Counted from the stretch's first letter, positions 1-6,373 are shown. The stretch: DNA of 6,373 nt from CAZMMV01 sp964567475 (GCA_964567475.1 CAZMMV010000083.1:1-6373); one strand, 5' to 3'. A program made the numbers and translations. The notes: generated by a model from the letters alone, not told the origin.

Positions 1-21
1 TTCCATATAATATATTTACTT

Positions 22-2733
22 TTAATCTTCGACTAATCCATATTTCACTTTTATTCTATCAAGTTTTTCCAACATGGGTTCTCCCATTATCATTAAAAAT
101 AGAACAGTCGCTGAAGCATGAACTAAATCACATGGTACTCCAGTTACATAAGCTGTTGCTATCATCTTCCAATTTATATTTGACTGAAACATTATCACCG
201 ATGCCGGGTTCATTATTCCACCGTATACTAAAAATACAACCACACCACCAAAAATAGATAATGATAGTTTATCTCTTCTTAAGAATCCCTTTTTAAACAA
301 TAATCCAGCTAAAAATCCTAAAATCCCCATAGCAAACATTTGCCAAGGTGTCCAAGGGCCTTGACTATATAGCATATTTGATAGGAGCATAGTAACTGCA
401 CCTACTAAAAATCCACTTTCTGCTCCAAAGGCTACTCCAGAAATTATAACTACTGCTGCAACTGGTTTAAAATGTGGAGTCATAAAAAAGGCAGCTCGTC
501 CAGCTACTCCTATGGCACATAAAACTGATATAACTACTAGCTCTCTTGCCTGAGGATCTCTACTCTCAAATATCATTACAAAAGGTAGCATAACTTCTAA
601 TATTATTAAAAACGAAATAAAGTAATACTTCCTATCACCTAAATAATATATCCCTATAAAAATTGTTAAAGGAATACACAATAATATTAAAATAGCTGCC
701 ACAATTGTTCTTTTGGATAATTTTCTATTCTCTCTGCTTACTTGAATAAGGCTAGTGGGTATTTTTTCTCCTTTTTCAAACATAGACAAGAAGAAAATAA
801 TCCCTGAAAACATAAATGCTATCATCATGCCTACATACTCCCACTGTTCTTTAGAACTAGCAAAATCCATGCCTTCTAAATCACCAGTAAAACTAGCCCA
901 AGTAAATTTAGAAATTATAGGAAATCCTTTTATTGAAATAGCTATCAATAAAAATAAAGACATCAATCCTACAAATTTATTTTTGTACCATTTCTTCTTT
1001 TCCTTTTTTTTTTCTTCTTCTACTTCAAATAATTCACTATCGTCTTTTATTTCAAATTCATCTTTTACCTCTCCACCACAAGCTAATATAACATCTTCAA
1101 CTGTAATAGCATCTTTTACAATATGCCTTGCCATTCTATTTGCAGATGTAGTATAAAAACTATTGCCAGAAAAGAATTCCCTTGGGCTTCCCTGAGTAAC
1201 CACATCTCCATCAAAAAACAAAGAACATCTTGAAGCATATTTTGCACAAAACTCAATATCATGACTAATCATAACTACACTAACCCCATGAGACATCAAC
1301 TTTCTAATTATCCCAGCAAACTGTTGCTTGAATTCAGCATCTAGTCCCTTAGTTGGCTCATCTAGTAAAAGTATTTCTGGCTCCAATAACAAAACCTTTG
1401 CTAGGGCTGCTCTCTGTTGTTCTCCACCTGATAAGTCATATGGATGACGTTCTAATAAATTATCCAAATCACACAAATGAGAAACTTTCCTTACTTTTAA
1501 ATCCTTATTTTGTTTAGATATACTTTTGCCTTTTAATATTTCATATAAATCTTCTTTAACTGTATTTTTAACAAATAGAACTTGTGGATTTTGAGGTAGT
1601 ACTCCTAATAATCCACCAAATTTTTCACTATCTGATATCTCATGTAAATTTTTACCTTTTATATAAACACTACCTCTATAAGGTCTATTGATACCTGACA
1701 TAAGAGAAAGTGTCGTACTTTTCCCTGTCCCATTTCCACCTAATATAGTTAGAAATTCTCCTTTATTTACTTTTATAGATGCACCCTTCACTACATCAGG
1801 CAAATCCTTTTCATATTTAAACCAAACATCTTTTAATTCTAAAATCACTTCATCTTTAGTGTCTTTTTCATCCTCATCTTCCAACTCTTTTATTTCTAAT
1901 CCATTTCTTGAAAGTTCATCTAGCCATTTTCTACCCTCTCTAACGGTAATCGGACATTCTAAATTGTTTTTTACTCCTGCATAAATCCTCATAGCTGCTG
2001 GCATGGCTAGAAACATTCCATGATTATCACTTTCTATCTTCTGACCTACATCTTTAGGTGATCCATCTCCTATTATTTGCCCATTATCCATTACAATAAG
2101 TCTATCAGCTAAGGGCATTGCCTCTTCTAACCTATGTTCTGTTAATATAATAGTTGTTCCTAATTCTCTATTAATTTTAGCTAAAGTAGCTAAAAAATCT
2201 GAAGCTGCTATAGGATCAAGTTGACTTGTAGGTTCATCTAAAATCAATACTGATGGTTGCATAACCATTATTCCCGCTAAGTTTAATATCTGTTTTTGCC
2301 CACCAGATAATTCGTTTACATCCTTATAAAACCAATTCTGTATTCCAAAAAAAGACGCCATTTCTGAAACTCTAAGTCTAATTGTTGGAGTATCATAACC
2401 TAAGCTTTCTAATCCAAATGCTAATTCATGCCAAACCTTATCAGTTACTATCTGATTGTCAGGACTTTGCATTACAAAACCTATTTTTGTAGATTGTTCT
2501 CTAAGACTTAAATCATCTAATAATTTACCTTCAAAATATATCTCTCCCACCTTAGCACCATGTGGTGCTAAGACAGTCTTTAATTGTCTTAATAGAGTAG
2601 TTTTACCACTACCTGAAGCTCCACAAAAAACAAGAAACTGTCCACTTTCTATTTCTAAATTAATGTTATTTAAAACTAATCTTTCTTGTTCAGGATAAGA
2701 AAAGTTTAATTGTCTAATTGAGTAGCTTTCCAC
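22..2733 (-). CDS. ECF transporter fusion protein: two ATPase domains plus membrane S-component-like domain
   Basis: Predicted to power and carry out vitamin or cofactor uptake with the EcfT encoded just upstream. Numbering is from the GTG start (903 residues). ATPase domain 1 (about 5-245) has Walker A GASGSGKT (38-45), Q-loop Q89, signature LSGGQ (142-146), Walker B D166/E167 and switch His200. ATPase domain 2 (about 296-535) has GGNGTGKS (332-339), Q381, LSGGE (434-438), D458/E459 and His491. Both sites therefore look catalytically complete. A charged Lys/Glu linker (about 560-584) leads to a membrane region of about ten hydrophobic segments (587-885). The last six (from about 730) resemble an ECF S component, and the first of these carries the A-x3-A spacing (A740, A744, A748) known in S components to contact EcfT. 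ECF subunits are usually separate proteins, so the A-A'-S fusion is notable. The start is a GTG behind AGGAGGAG; the ATG at 2796 has no ribosome binding site and lies deep inside ecfT. The substrate cannot be read from the sequence; a corrinoid is suggested only by the neighbours. Confidence 0.9.
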   Translation of the reverse strand: MESYSIRQLNFSYPEQERLVLNNINLEIESGQFLVFCGASGSGKTTLLRQLKTVLAPHGAKVGEIYFEGKLLDDLSLREQSTKIGFVMQSPDNQIVTDKVWHELAFGLESLGYDTPTIRLRVSEMASFFGIQNWFYKDVNELSGGQKQILNLAGIMVMQPSVLILDEPTSQLDPIAASDFLATLAKINRELGTTIILTEHRLEEAMPLADRLIVMDNGQIIGDGSPKDVGQKIESDNHGMFLAMPAAMRIYAGVKNNLECPITVREGRKWLDELSRNGLEIKELEDEDEKDTKDEVILELKDVWFKYEKDLPDVVKGASIKVNKGEFLTILGGNGTGKSTTLSLMSGINRPYRGSVYIKGKNLHEISDSEKFGGLLGVLPQNPQVLFVKNTVKEDLYEILKGKSISKQNKDLKVRKVSHLCDLDNLLERHPYDLSGGEQQRAALAKVLLLEPEILLLDEPTKGLDAEFKQQFAGIIRKLMSHGVSVVMISHDIEFCAKYASRCSLFFDGDVVTQGSPREFFSGNSFYTTSANRMARHIVKDAITVEDVILACGGEVKDEFEIKDDSELFEVEEEKKKEKKKWYKNKFVGLMSLFLLIAISIKGFPIISKFTWASFTGDLEGMDFASSKEQWEYVGMMIAFMFSGIIFFLSMFEKGEKIPTSLIQVSRENRKLSKRTIVAAILILLCIPLTIFIGIYYLGDRKYYFISFLIILEVMLPFVMIFESRDPQARELVVISVLCAIGVAGRAAFFMTPHFKPVAAVVIISGVAFGAESGFLVGAVTMLLSNMLYSQGPWTPWQMFAMGILGFLAGLLFKKGFLRRDKLSLSIFGGVVVFLVYGGIMNPASVIMFQSNINWKMIATAYVTGVPCDLVHASATVLFLMIMGEPMLEKLDRIKVKYGLVED

Positions 2734-3596
2734 TGCATCTCCTCCTGTATATTTACTATTATTGGTACTATGCATAGTATTACATATGAAATCCATAGAC
2801 TAATAGGAAATAGCTCAAGAGTTCTTCCCTTCATGGTCGGAAAATATCTCCATTTCAATCCTCCCACTGCACCACCAATTACAATATATAATCCCAATAT
2901 ACCTATTACTGCTATCGCTATTTTATCCCTTTTTTCAAAACTATAAATTGAAAAGGCAGTTCTACCTTTTAATCCATATCCTCTACTTTTCATACTATCT
3001 GCCGTTTCTATTGCATTTTCTAATGCCCAAGTTATCATTATAGAAATAATTGTTATACCGTGGCTGGCTCTTTGTATAATGCCTCCATTAGAAACATCCC
3101 TTCCTATACATCTTTGAGCATTAGATACTACTCTTATTTGATTTTTAAACCTTGGTACAAATCTTAGTGCCATAGATAAAATCAAAGACAGACTTGGTAT
3201 AATTCTTCCAAATAAATATACAAATTTATCAGATGTCATTATTTCGTTATAAGCTGAAAACCAACAAACTACAGCAACTAACATAGTAGAAGCCGCCAAT
3301 CCGTATACTATAGACTCTAAAGTCAATGGATTACCAGTATGCAAATAAGTAATTATAGTTGCACCTTCATGATTAAATGCAGGATTGATTAATGATGTAG
3401 CCAACATAGTTGGAAGAAGAAATAAAAAATTAAATTTAATAGCCTTCCTTCCTTTTAATTCTATAGAATATGCAAAAGCACAAACTATAGATATTAAAAG
3501 GCAAATAGGATGCATAAAAACCATAGAAAATCCAAATACAAAGGCAAAATATAAAAAATTTACGACTGGATGATATCTAGAAAATGTATCTTTCAT
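2706..3596 (-). CDS. ecfT: Energy-coupling factor transporter transmembrane protein EcfT (CbiQ family)
   Basis: This is the membrane scaffold that couples ATP hydrolysis by the two ATPases to movement of the S component. The protein has 296 residues, a usual length for the family, with hydrophobic segments at roughly 12-44, 55-70, 96-117, 133-148, 176-195, 225-245 and 264-283. The coupling region contains RFVPRF (145-150) followed by AQRCIG (160-165) and later the motif ADSMKSRGYG (199-208). The second matches the family's Ala-Arg-Gly-type ATPase-contacting motif well. The first is in the right place but has Cys-Ile-Gly where Ala-Arg-Gly is common. The ATG start sits 8 nt after AGGAGGAG, which is embedded in the last codons of the upstream DUF4430 gene; only 3 nt separate that stop from this start. 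The 3' end overlaps the ATPase/S fusion gene by 28 nt. This layout supports translational coupling and equal production of the transporter parts. Confidence 0.92.
   Translation of the reverse strand: MKDTFSRYHPVVNFLYFAFVFGFSMVFMHPICLLISIVCAFAYSIELKGRKAIKFNFLFLLPTMLATSLINPAFNHEGATIITYLHTGNPLTLESIVYGLAASTMLVAVVCWFSAYNEIMTSDKFVYLFGRIIPSLSLILSMALRFVPRFKNQIRVVSNAQRCIGRDVSNGGIIQRASHGITIISIMITWALENAIETADSMKSRGYGLKGRTAFSIYSFEKRDKIAIAVIGILGLYIVIGGAVGGLKWRYFPTMKGRTLELFPISLWISYVILCIVPIIVNIQEEMQWKATQLDN
2739..2746 (-). promoter_or_regulatory. Ribosome binding site deciding the GTG start of the ATPase/S fusion gene
   Basis: AGGAGGAG lies 5 nt before the GTG at 2733-2731, the same motif and spacing as in front of the first gene of the operon (6295-6302, ATG at 6289). 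The recognisable ATPase domain begins four codons after this GTG. In-frame ATGs at 2796 and 2775 have no purine-rich site upstream. The site lies inside the last codons of ecfT. Confidence 0.85.
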
Positions 3597-3599
3597 TTA

Positions 3600-4592
3600 T
3601 CATTCTCCTCCTATGGCTGAAAATCCTCCGACATCATTTCCCAAATCACATGTATAAACCCATTCAACTACATCCCCTTCTTTGAGAACATATCTAGAAC
3701 ATCCATAATTAGGAAACCAATTATTTACCTTATACATCCAACCAGAGAGTTCTCCACAATCAAACTCATATAAATTATTTATACCTTCTATATAAGCTGA
3801 ATTATACATAGGTGTATTTGAAAACTCCATATGTATTTTGCCTCTTTTCATTTCTCTTAAGAGCAAGTTAAATACACTTTCACCTTCATAAAAATTTACC
3901 TTTTTATTAGCGAATATAACTCCATCTTTTGGAACTAACTCTAGCTTCTCAGGATTAAGCCAATCTATATTATCTAAAATAGTGTCACATCTGACTGACA
4001 AGGTACAAGATCTTTCTATATCTGTAATCTTGGTATTTTGTGGTTCCATAGGTACAGGTTTTCCCTCTGGAACAGGATCTGTTAAATATTTATCTTTACC
4101 AGTTTTAGGATTAACCTCCATTCCCATAGATTTAGAATAAGATTCAGATCCCTTCTCTACTCCTGCTGAAGAGCCACCACTCATCTCTTTAGCAAGTTTT
4201 ATCTTCTCAGCTGCAGACAAGCCCCCTTCAGTACCACCTGGTCTTGATTTTTCAGGTTTTTTATCATCTTCAAGTTTTTTATCATCTTTAGCTTTTTCCT
4301 CAGTTTTCTTTTCAGCTTCTATTTTATCTTTTTCTTCTTCAGATTTTTCTTCCTTATTAATTACTTCAAGTTCTTTATCGTCTTTTTCTTCTTCAGTTTT
4401 TTTCTCTTCATCTGTTAATAGCTTGTCCTTATCAATTTCATCTTCTACTTTGCTAGTTCTTATTTGCTTTTTATGTTCTGGTTTAACTTTCCAACCTTGT
4501 AATCCTGGAGCATTTCCTCCATACCAAAAAGTAAATACTAATATACCCATAACTACAAGGGAAACTAATATTTTGTTCTTATTAAATTTCAT
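3600..4592 (-). CDS. Membrane-tethered DUF4430 (transcobalamin C-terminal-like) domain protein
   Basis: This is probably an extracytoplasmic ligand-binding or ligand-presenting protein for the adjacent ECF transporter. It has 330 residues. An N-terminal hydrophobic segment (about 8-24) follows a basic start and has no lipobox cysteine or clear cleavage site, so a membrane anchor is more likely than full secretion. A Lys/Glu/Asp-rich, low-complexity stalk follows (about 40-117), then a Gly/Ser/Pro-rich section (118-190). The C-terminal domain (about 194-316) has the DUF4430 pattern: FYEGESVFNLLL (234-245), a mid-domain stretch around 257-280, GWMYKVNNWFPNYG (284-297) and EGDVVEWVYT (305-314). 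Five cysteines (196, 202, 279, 298, 315) fall in this domain and could form disulfides outside the cell. DUF4430 is related to the C-terminal domain of animal transcobalamin and intrinsic factor; a B12-type ligand is an inference from that. The start is ATG with AAGGTGG 7 nt upstream. The gene lies 17 nt after the SLH protein gene and 3 nt before ecfT. Confidence 0.87.
   Translation of the reverse strand: MKFNKNKILVSLVVMGILVFTFWYGGNAPGLQGWKVKPEHKKQIRTSKVEDEIDKDKLLTDEEKKTEEEKDDKELEVINKEEKSEEEKDKIEAEKKTEEKAKDDKKLEDDKKPEKSRPGGTEGGLSAAEKIKLAKEMSGGSSAGVEKGSESYSKSMGMEVNPKTGKDKYLTDPVPEGKPVPMEPQNTKITDIERSCTLSVRCDTILDNIDWLNPEKLELVPKDGVIFANKKVNFYEGESVFNLLLREMKRGKIHMEFSNTPMYNSAYIEGINNLYEFDCGELSGWMYKVNNWFPNYGCSRYVLKEGDVVEWVYTCDLGNDVGGFSAIGGE
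3605..3612 (-). promoter_or_regulatory. Ribosome binding site of ecfT, embedded in the DUF4430 gene end
   Basis: AGGAGGAG sits 8 nt before the ecfT ATG and forms most of the final Gly-Gly-Glu codons of the upstream gene. Ribosomes finishing the DUF4430 gene would stop right at the ecfT start, which suggests translational coupling. Confidence 0.82.
4242..4475 (-). repeat. Lys/Glu/Asp-rich low-complexity stalk of the DUF4430 protein
   Basis: This codes for about 78 residues (40-117) made mostly of K, E and D, with recurring short blocks such as EEK, KTEE and DDKK. The + strand correspondingly shows runs of tttttc and tcttc. As a continuous helix it would span roughly 115 angstroms (1.5 angstroms per residue), enough to lift the C-terminal domain well away from the membrane. 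Helix versus disordered coil cannot be decided by eye. Such tracts are prone to length variation between strains. Confidence 0.75.
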
Positions 4593-4599
4593 TTCAATT

Positions 4600-4606
4600 C
4601 CACCTT
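4600..4606 (-). promoter_or_regulatory. Ribosome binding site of the DUF4430 gene, weaker than its neighbours
   Basis: AAGGTGG lies 7 nt before the ATG at 4592. It has one mismatch to the AAGGAGG consensus, whereas the other three genes all have a full AGGAGG. Confidence 0.7.
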
Positions 4607-4609
4607 ACT

Positions 4610-6289
4610 TTATAATAAATTAGCCTTTCCAAGCATATTAAATACCATTTGTGTAATCTCTCCACGAGTTATAAGCTTTTTAGGATCTATAGACATACTA
4701 GAATCATCTAAAATATCTTCCCTATAGCAAAATGCTAAAGAAGGCATAGCCCAATCTTTTACTAAAACATAATCTTCAAATTGAGATAAGTTATCTCTTA
4801 CACTTGCTTTATCCATTTCTATATCCATACCTGCTAGTTTAGCAGCATTGGTTAACATAATTGCGGCTTCTTGCTTGCTAATAGTGTTATTTGGTTTAAA
4901 TTCATCTTTAGATACACCATTAACTATTCCATATCTATTTGCAGTAGCTACATAATCAAAAAACCAATCTGATTTTTTTACATCTTTAAATTTTTCTTCT
5001 CCTTTAGTTTCTATACCTAATGATTTTACAATTATTGTGGCAAACTCTGCCCTAGTCATATTGCTATTGGGCTCAAATTTATCTTTAGTTTTTCCATCTA
5101 TGATAAGTCTTGAAGCTAAAGACTCTATAGCAGATTGATACTTATGAGCATTTACTCCTGTAATATCTTCAAAAGTAAGTCCTGGTTTTACTATTGGCAT
5201 CATATTTATAACTTGATCTTTATTTTCCAATCCCTCAATGTTCTTAAAATCTGGACTTTGACTTCCTATGTTTATTGCATCATCCATGCGGTATAAACTA
5301 CTTTTTTTATCTCTCAATCTCTTAGCAGCTACTATTCCATAAAATCCTTGTTCAGCAGCCATTTGATTAGAACCACTACCATCTAAAGTGTGCAAAAATC
5401 CTTTTCCTTCTAGATGATAACTAAGTAAGTTATCTAACAATGTTTTTCCATTTTTAATAAATCTTTCATCTTCTAATGGTATTCCTAACTCTGCTAATGC
5501 TACTATTACCTGTACACAACTTTCAGAGTTTTCAGATCCCCAGCTAAAATATCCTCCATTTTCATTTTGTTGTTTACTCATACATTCAACAGCTTCTTCT
5601 GTAGCTTTTTTTACTTCTGCTATATCTTGATATTTTGCTAAAGCTTGTAAAGCCATACCTGTAATATCAGGATCAGATTTACTATCCTTATCTTCAGATT
5701 CAGTTCCTCCAAACAGAGACCAACCACCATCTGATAATTGACATTCCAATATTCTATCTATATACATTTGTCTGGTAGCTTGTACTTCTGCTGCTGGATT
5801 TTCAGGCATATCATATTTAGCAGAATCTAAAGCTATTAAAGCCCATATAGGACCATTTAAACCTTGCCATATAGTCTTGTCATAATCTCCAATAGCTGTT
5901 AGAAGATTGTATCCTCCTACATCTCTAGCATCTTTACCTATGGCACTCAAAGCTACTATAAGTCTAGAGTACTCAGTATATTTTTTGTCATGTAATTTCC
6001 CATCTAATGATTTAACATAATTTTCAACTACATTATAGTACTTTTGATAATACTGATTTGGAACCTCATATCCCGATCTAGCAAGTCCTATAATGGCCCA
6101 TTCTCCTCCTATAGACCCAACCTGTGGATTTGCTACCTCTTTATACATAAATTTAGCAGTATCCTCTACCACTTCATTTAATCTTGTATCGCTAACTGCT
6201 GCAAAAGATCTATTATTGATTCCAGTTAACAATAAAACAATAACTAATAATAAAATATTAATTTTTTTAAAACCTTTACTTTTAATCAT
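4610..6289 (-). CDS. Secreted SLH-anchored protein with prenyltransferase/squalene-oxidase-repeat barrel domain
   Basis: Likely a cell-surface binding protein rather than an enzyme. It has 559 residues. A signal peptide is seen at 1-30 (basic MIKSKGFKK, hydrophobic core 10-22, SFA-AV near the cleavage point). Residues about 34-325 form a helical repeat region of the prenyltransferase/squalene-oxidase type: CQLSDGGWSLFGG (183-195), DPDITGMALQALA (206-218), then a second unit with ENGGYFSWG (243-251) and CVQVIVALAELG (258-269). The squalene-cyclase catalytic DXDD motif is not seen; the comparable spot reads DPDIT. Three SLH domains follow (about 373-426, 434-487, 504-558), with anchor motifs TRAE (412-415), a degenerate KQEA (472-475) and TRGE (541-544). 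These would hold the protein on secondary wall polymers. The start is ATG with AGGAGGAG 5 nt upstream. It is the first gene of the visible operon, directly ahead of the DUF4430 gene. A barrel of this class is the N-terminal domain of transcobalamin and intrinsic factor, so with its neighbour it may form a two-part corrinoid receptor; that is inference. Confidence 0.87.
   Translation of the reverse strand: MIKSKGFKKINILLLVIVLLLTGINNRSFAAVSDTRLNEVVEDTAKFMYKEVANPQVGSIGGEWAIIGLARSGYEVPNQYYQKYYNVVENYVKSLDGKLHDKKYTEYSRLIVALSAIGKDARDVGGYNLLTAIGDYDKTIWQGLNGPIWALIALDSAKYDMPENPAAEVQATRQMYIDRILECQLSDGGWSLFGGTESEDKDSKSDPDITGMALQALAKYQDIAEVKKATEEAVECMSKQQNENGGYFSWGSENSESCVQVIVALAELGIPLEDERFIKNGKTLLDNLLSYHLEGKGFLHTLDGSGSNQMAAEQGFYGIVAAKRLRDKKSSLYRMDDAINIGSQSPDFKNIEGLENKDQVINMMPIVKPGLTFEDITGVNAHKYQSAIESLASRLIIDGKTKDKFEPNSNMTRAEFATIIVKSLGIETKGEEKFKDVKKSDWFFDYVATANRYGIVNGVSKDEFKPNNTISKQEAAIMLTNAAKLAGMDIEMDKASVRDNLSQFEDYVLVKDWAMPSLAFCYREDILDDSSMSIDPKKLITRGEITQMVFNMLGKANLL
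4616..5173 (-). repeat. Three tandem SLH domain repeats at the C-terminus of the barrel protein
   Basis: Three units of about 54 residues each, with the SLH pattern: an F-D-aromatic entry, a G-x-x-x-G/D turn, an acidic 'F-P-N' segment, then the TRAE-type motif. The motif reads TRAE in unit 1, KQEA in unit 2 and TRGE in unit 3, so unit 2 has lost the usual Thr-Arg pair. In SLH trimers these motifs line the wall-polymer binding grooves, so one groove may be weaker or differently specific. Confidence 0.82.
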
Positions 6290-6294
6290 CTTAT

Positions 6295-6302
6295 CTCCTC
6301 CT
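6295..6302 (-). promoter_or_regulatory. Ribosome binding site of the SLH/barrel protein gene
   Basis: AGGAGGAG lies 5 nt before the ATG at 6289-6287 and supports this start, which also begins a good signal peptide. Confidence 0.85.
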
Positions 6303-6315
6303 AATTTTAATTTAA

Positions 6316-6343
6316 TTTATAATAAAAAAACATCTATATCCAA
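6316..6343 (-). promoter_or_regulatory. Possible weak promoter overlapping the hairpin
   Basis: TTGGAT (6343-6338) and TATAAA (6321-6316) are separated by 16 nt on the minus strand and would give a short leader holding the ribosome binding site. The -10 match is good, but the -35 matches only TTG, and such matches are common in AT-rich DNA. It is listed because so little room remains between the hairpin and the first gene. Confidence 0.2.
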
Positions 6344-6361
6344 TTTGGAATATAGATGTTT
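6324..6361 (-). terminator. Intrinsic terminator-like hairpin upstream of the operon's first gene
   Basis: Perfect 12-bp inverted arms lie at 6328-6339 and 6350-6361 (AAACATCTATAT and its complement). The 10-nt interior can pair a further CCA with TGG. Read on the minus strand, the stem is followed at once by a run of seven Ts (three within the stem), as in a rho-independent terminator. The outer stem has only two G-C pairs, so it is weak for its length. It ends about 35 nt before the first ATG. It may end an upstream gene outside the window, or be the attenuator part of a leader that controls this operon. Confidence 0.65.
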
Positions 6362-6373
6362 AACTTACATGAT

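Noticed and set aside
1..21. Terminator after the fusion gene
   Set aside because: Only 21 AT-rich bases follow the stop codon and no hairpin is visible; the operon end may lie outside the window.
755..1156. Open frame on the + strand, 133 codons
   Set aside because: It is antisense to the fusion gene's linker and membrane region. The product is Ser/Phe-rich low complexity, mirroring the Lys/Glu-rich minus-strand coding, with no credible ribosome binding site or domain.
1688..1984. Open frame on the + strand, 98 codons
   Set aside because: It is a Ser/Phe-rich shadow of the ATPase domain 2 and linker coding region, with no recognisable motif.
2456..2698. Open frame on the + strand, 80 codons
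   Set aside because: It lies opposite the Walker A and Q-loop region of ATPase domain 1, whose motifs are intact on the minus strand.
3385..3573. Open frame on the + strand, 62 codons
   Set aside because: It is antisense to the N-terminal membrane segments of ecfT and has no independent support.
4242..4475. CRISPR or tandem DNA repeat array
   Set aside because: The repetitive look comes from Lys/Glu codons in one reading frame; units are irregular and there are no constant spacers.
4423..4623. Open frame on the + strand, 66 codons
   Set aside because: It is antisense to the anchor and start of the DUF4430 gene; its apparent hydrophobicity is a by-product of the opposite strand.
4610..6289. 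Squalene/hopene cyclase or prenyltransferase enzyme
   Set aside because: The repeats are of that structural class, but the cyclase DXDD acid motif is absent, and the signal peptide and SLH domains place the protein outside the cell, away from prenyl diphosphate substrates.
6290..6373. Cobalamin riboswitch inside the window
   Set aside because: Only 84 bases precede the first gene and they hold just the hairpin, an AT-rich gap and the ribosome binding site. There is no room for the aptamer and no B12-box-like sequence was seen.

Overview
The window looks like a piece of a low-GC Firmicutes (Clostridia-type) chromosome. The sequence is very A+T-rich by eye, the ribosome binding sites are strong AGGAGGAG types, and one product carries SLH (S-layer homology) cell-wall anchoring domains. 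I cannot name the genus. All four genes lie on the minus strand and are packed like one operon, so transcription runs from high to low coordinates.

In transcription order:
(1) Positions 6289-4610 encode a secreted protein with an alpha/alpha-barrel 'prenyltransferase/squalene-oxidase repeat' domain and three C-terminal SLH domains.
(2) Positions 4592-3600 encode a membrane-tethered protein with a Lys/Glu-rich stalk and a C-terminal DUF4430 (transcobalamin C-terminal-like) domain.
(3) Positions 3596-2706 encode an EcfT/CbiQ-family transmembrane subunit of an energy-coupling factor (ECF) vitamin transporter.
(4) Positions 2733-22 encode one polypeptide with two complete ECF-type ATPase domains followed by a membrane region that looks like an ECF substrate-binding (S) component. 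Its start is best placed at a GTG at 2733, not at the far-upstream ATG at 2796.
The gaps between genes are 17 nt, 3 nt and a 28-nt overlap. No stretch over 300 bases lacks a gene. Upstream of the first gene, the last ~85 bases hold an AT-rich hairpin followed by a T-run on the minus strand, which is an intrinsic terminator or a leader attenuator.

Proposed system: genes 3 and 4 together supply every part of an ECF importer (T, A, A' and S). Genes 1 and 2 supply extracytoplasmic proteins whose two folds, an alpha6/alpha6-type barrel and DUF4430, are the two domains of animal transcobalamin and intrinsic factor. The most interesting reading is therefore a 'split transcobalamin' surface capture system, held on the S-layer or wall and on the membrane, that hands a corrinoid (or another cofactor) to a dedicated ECF transporter. 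The domain calls are well supported. The corrinoid ligand and the handover are inference. No cobalamin riboswitch is visible in the short upstream segment available.
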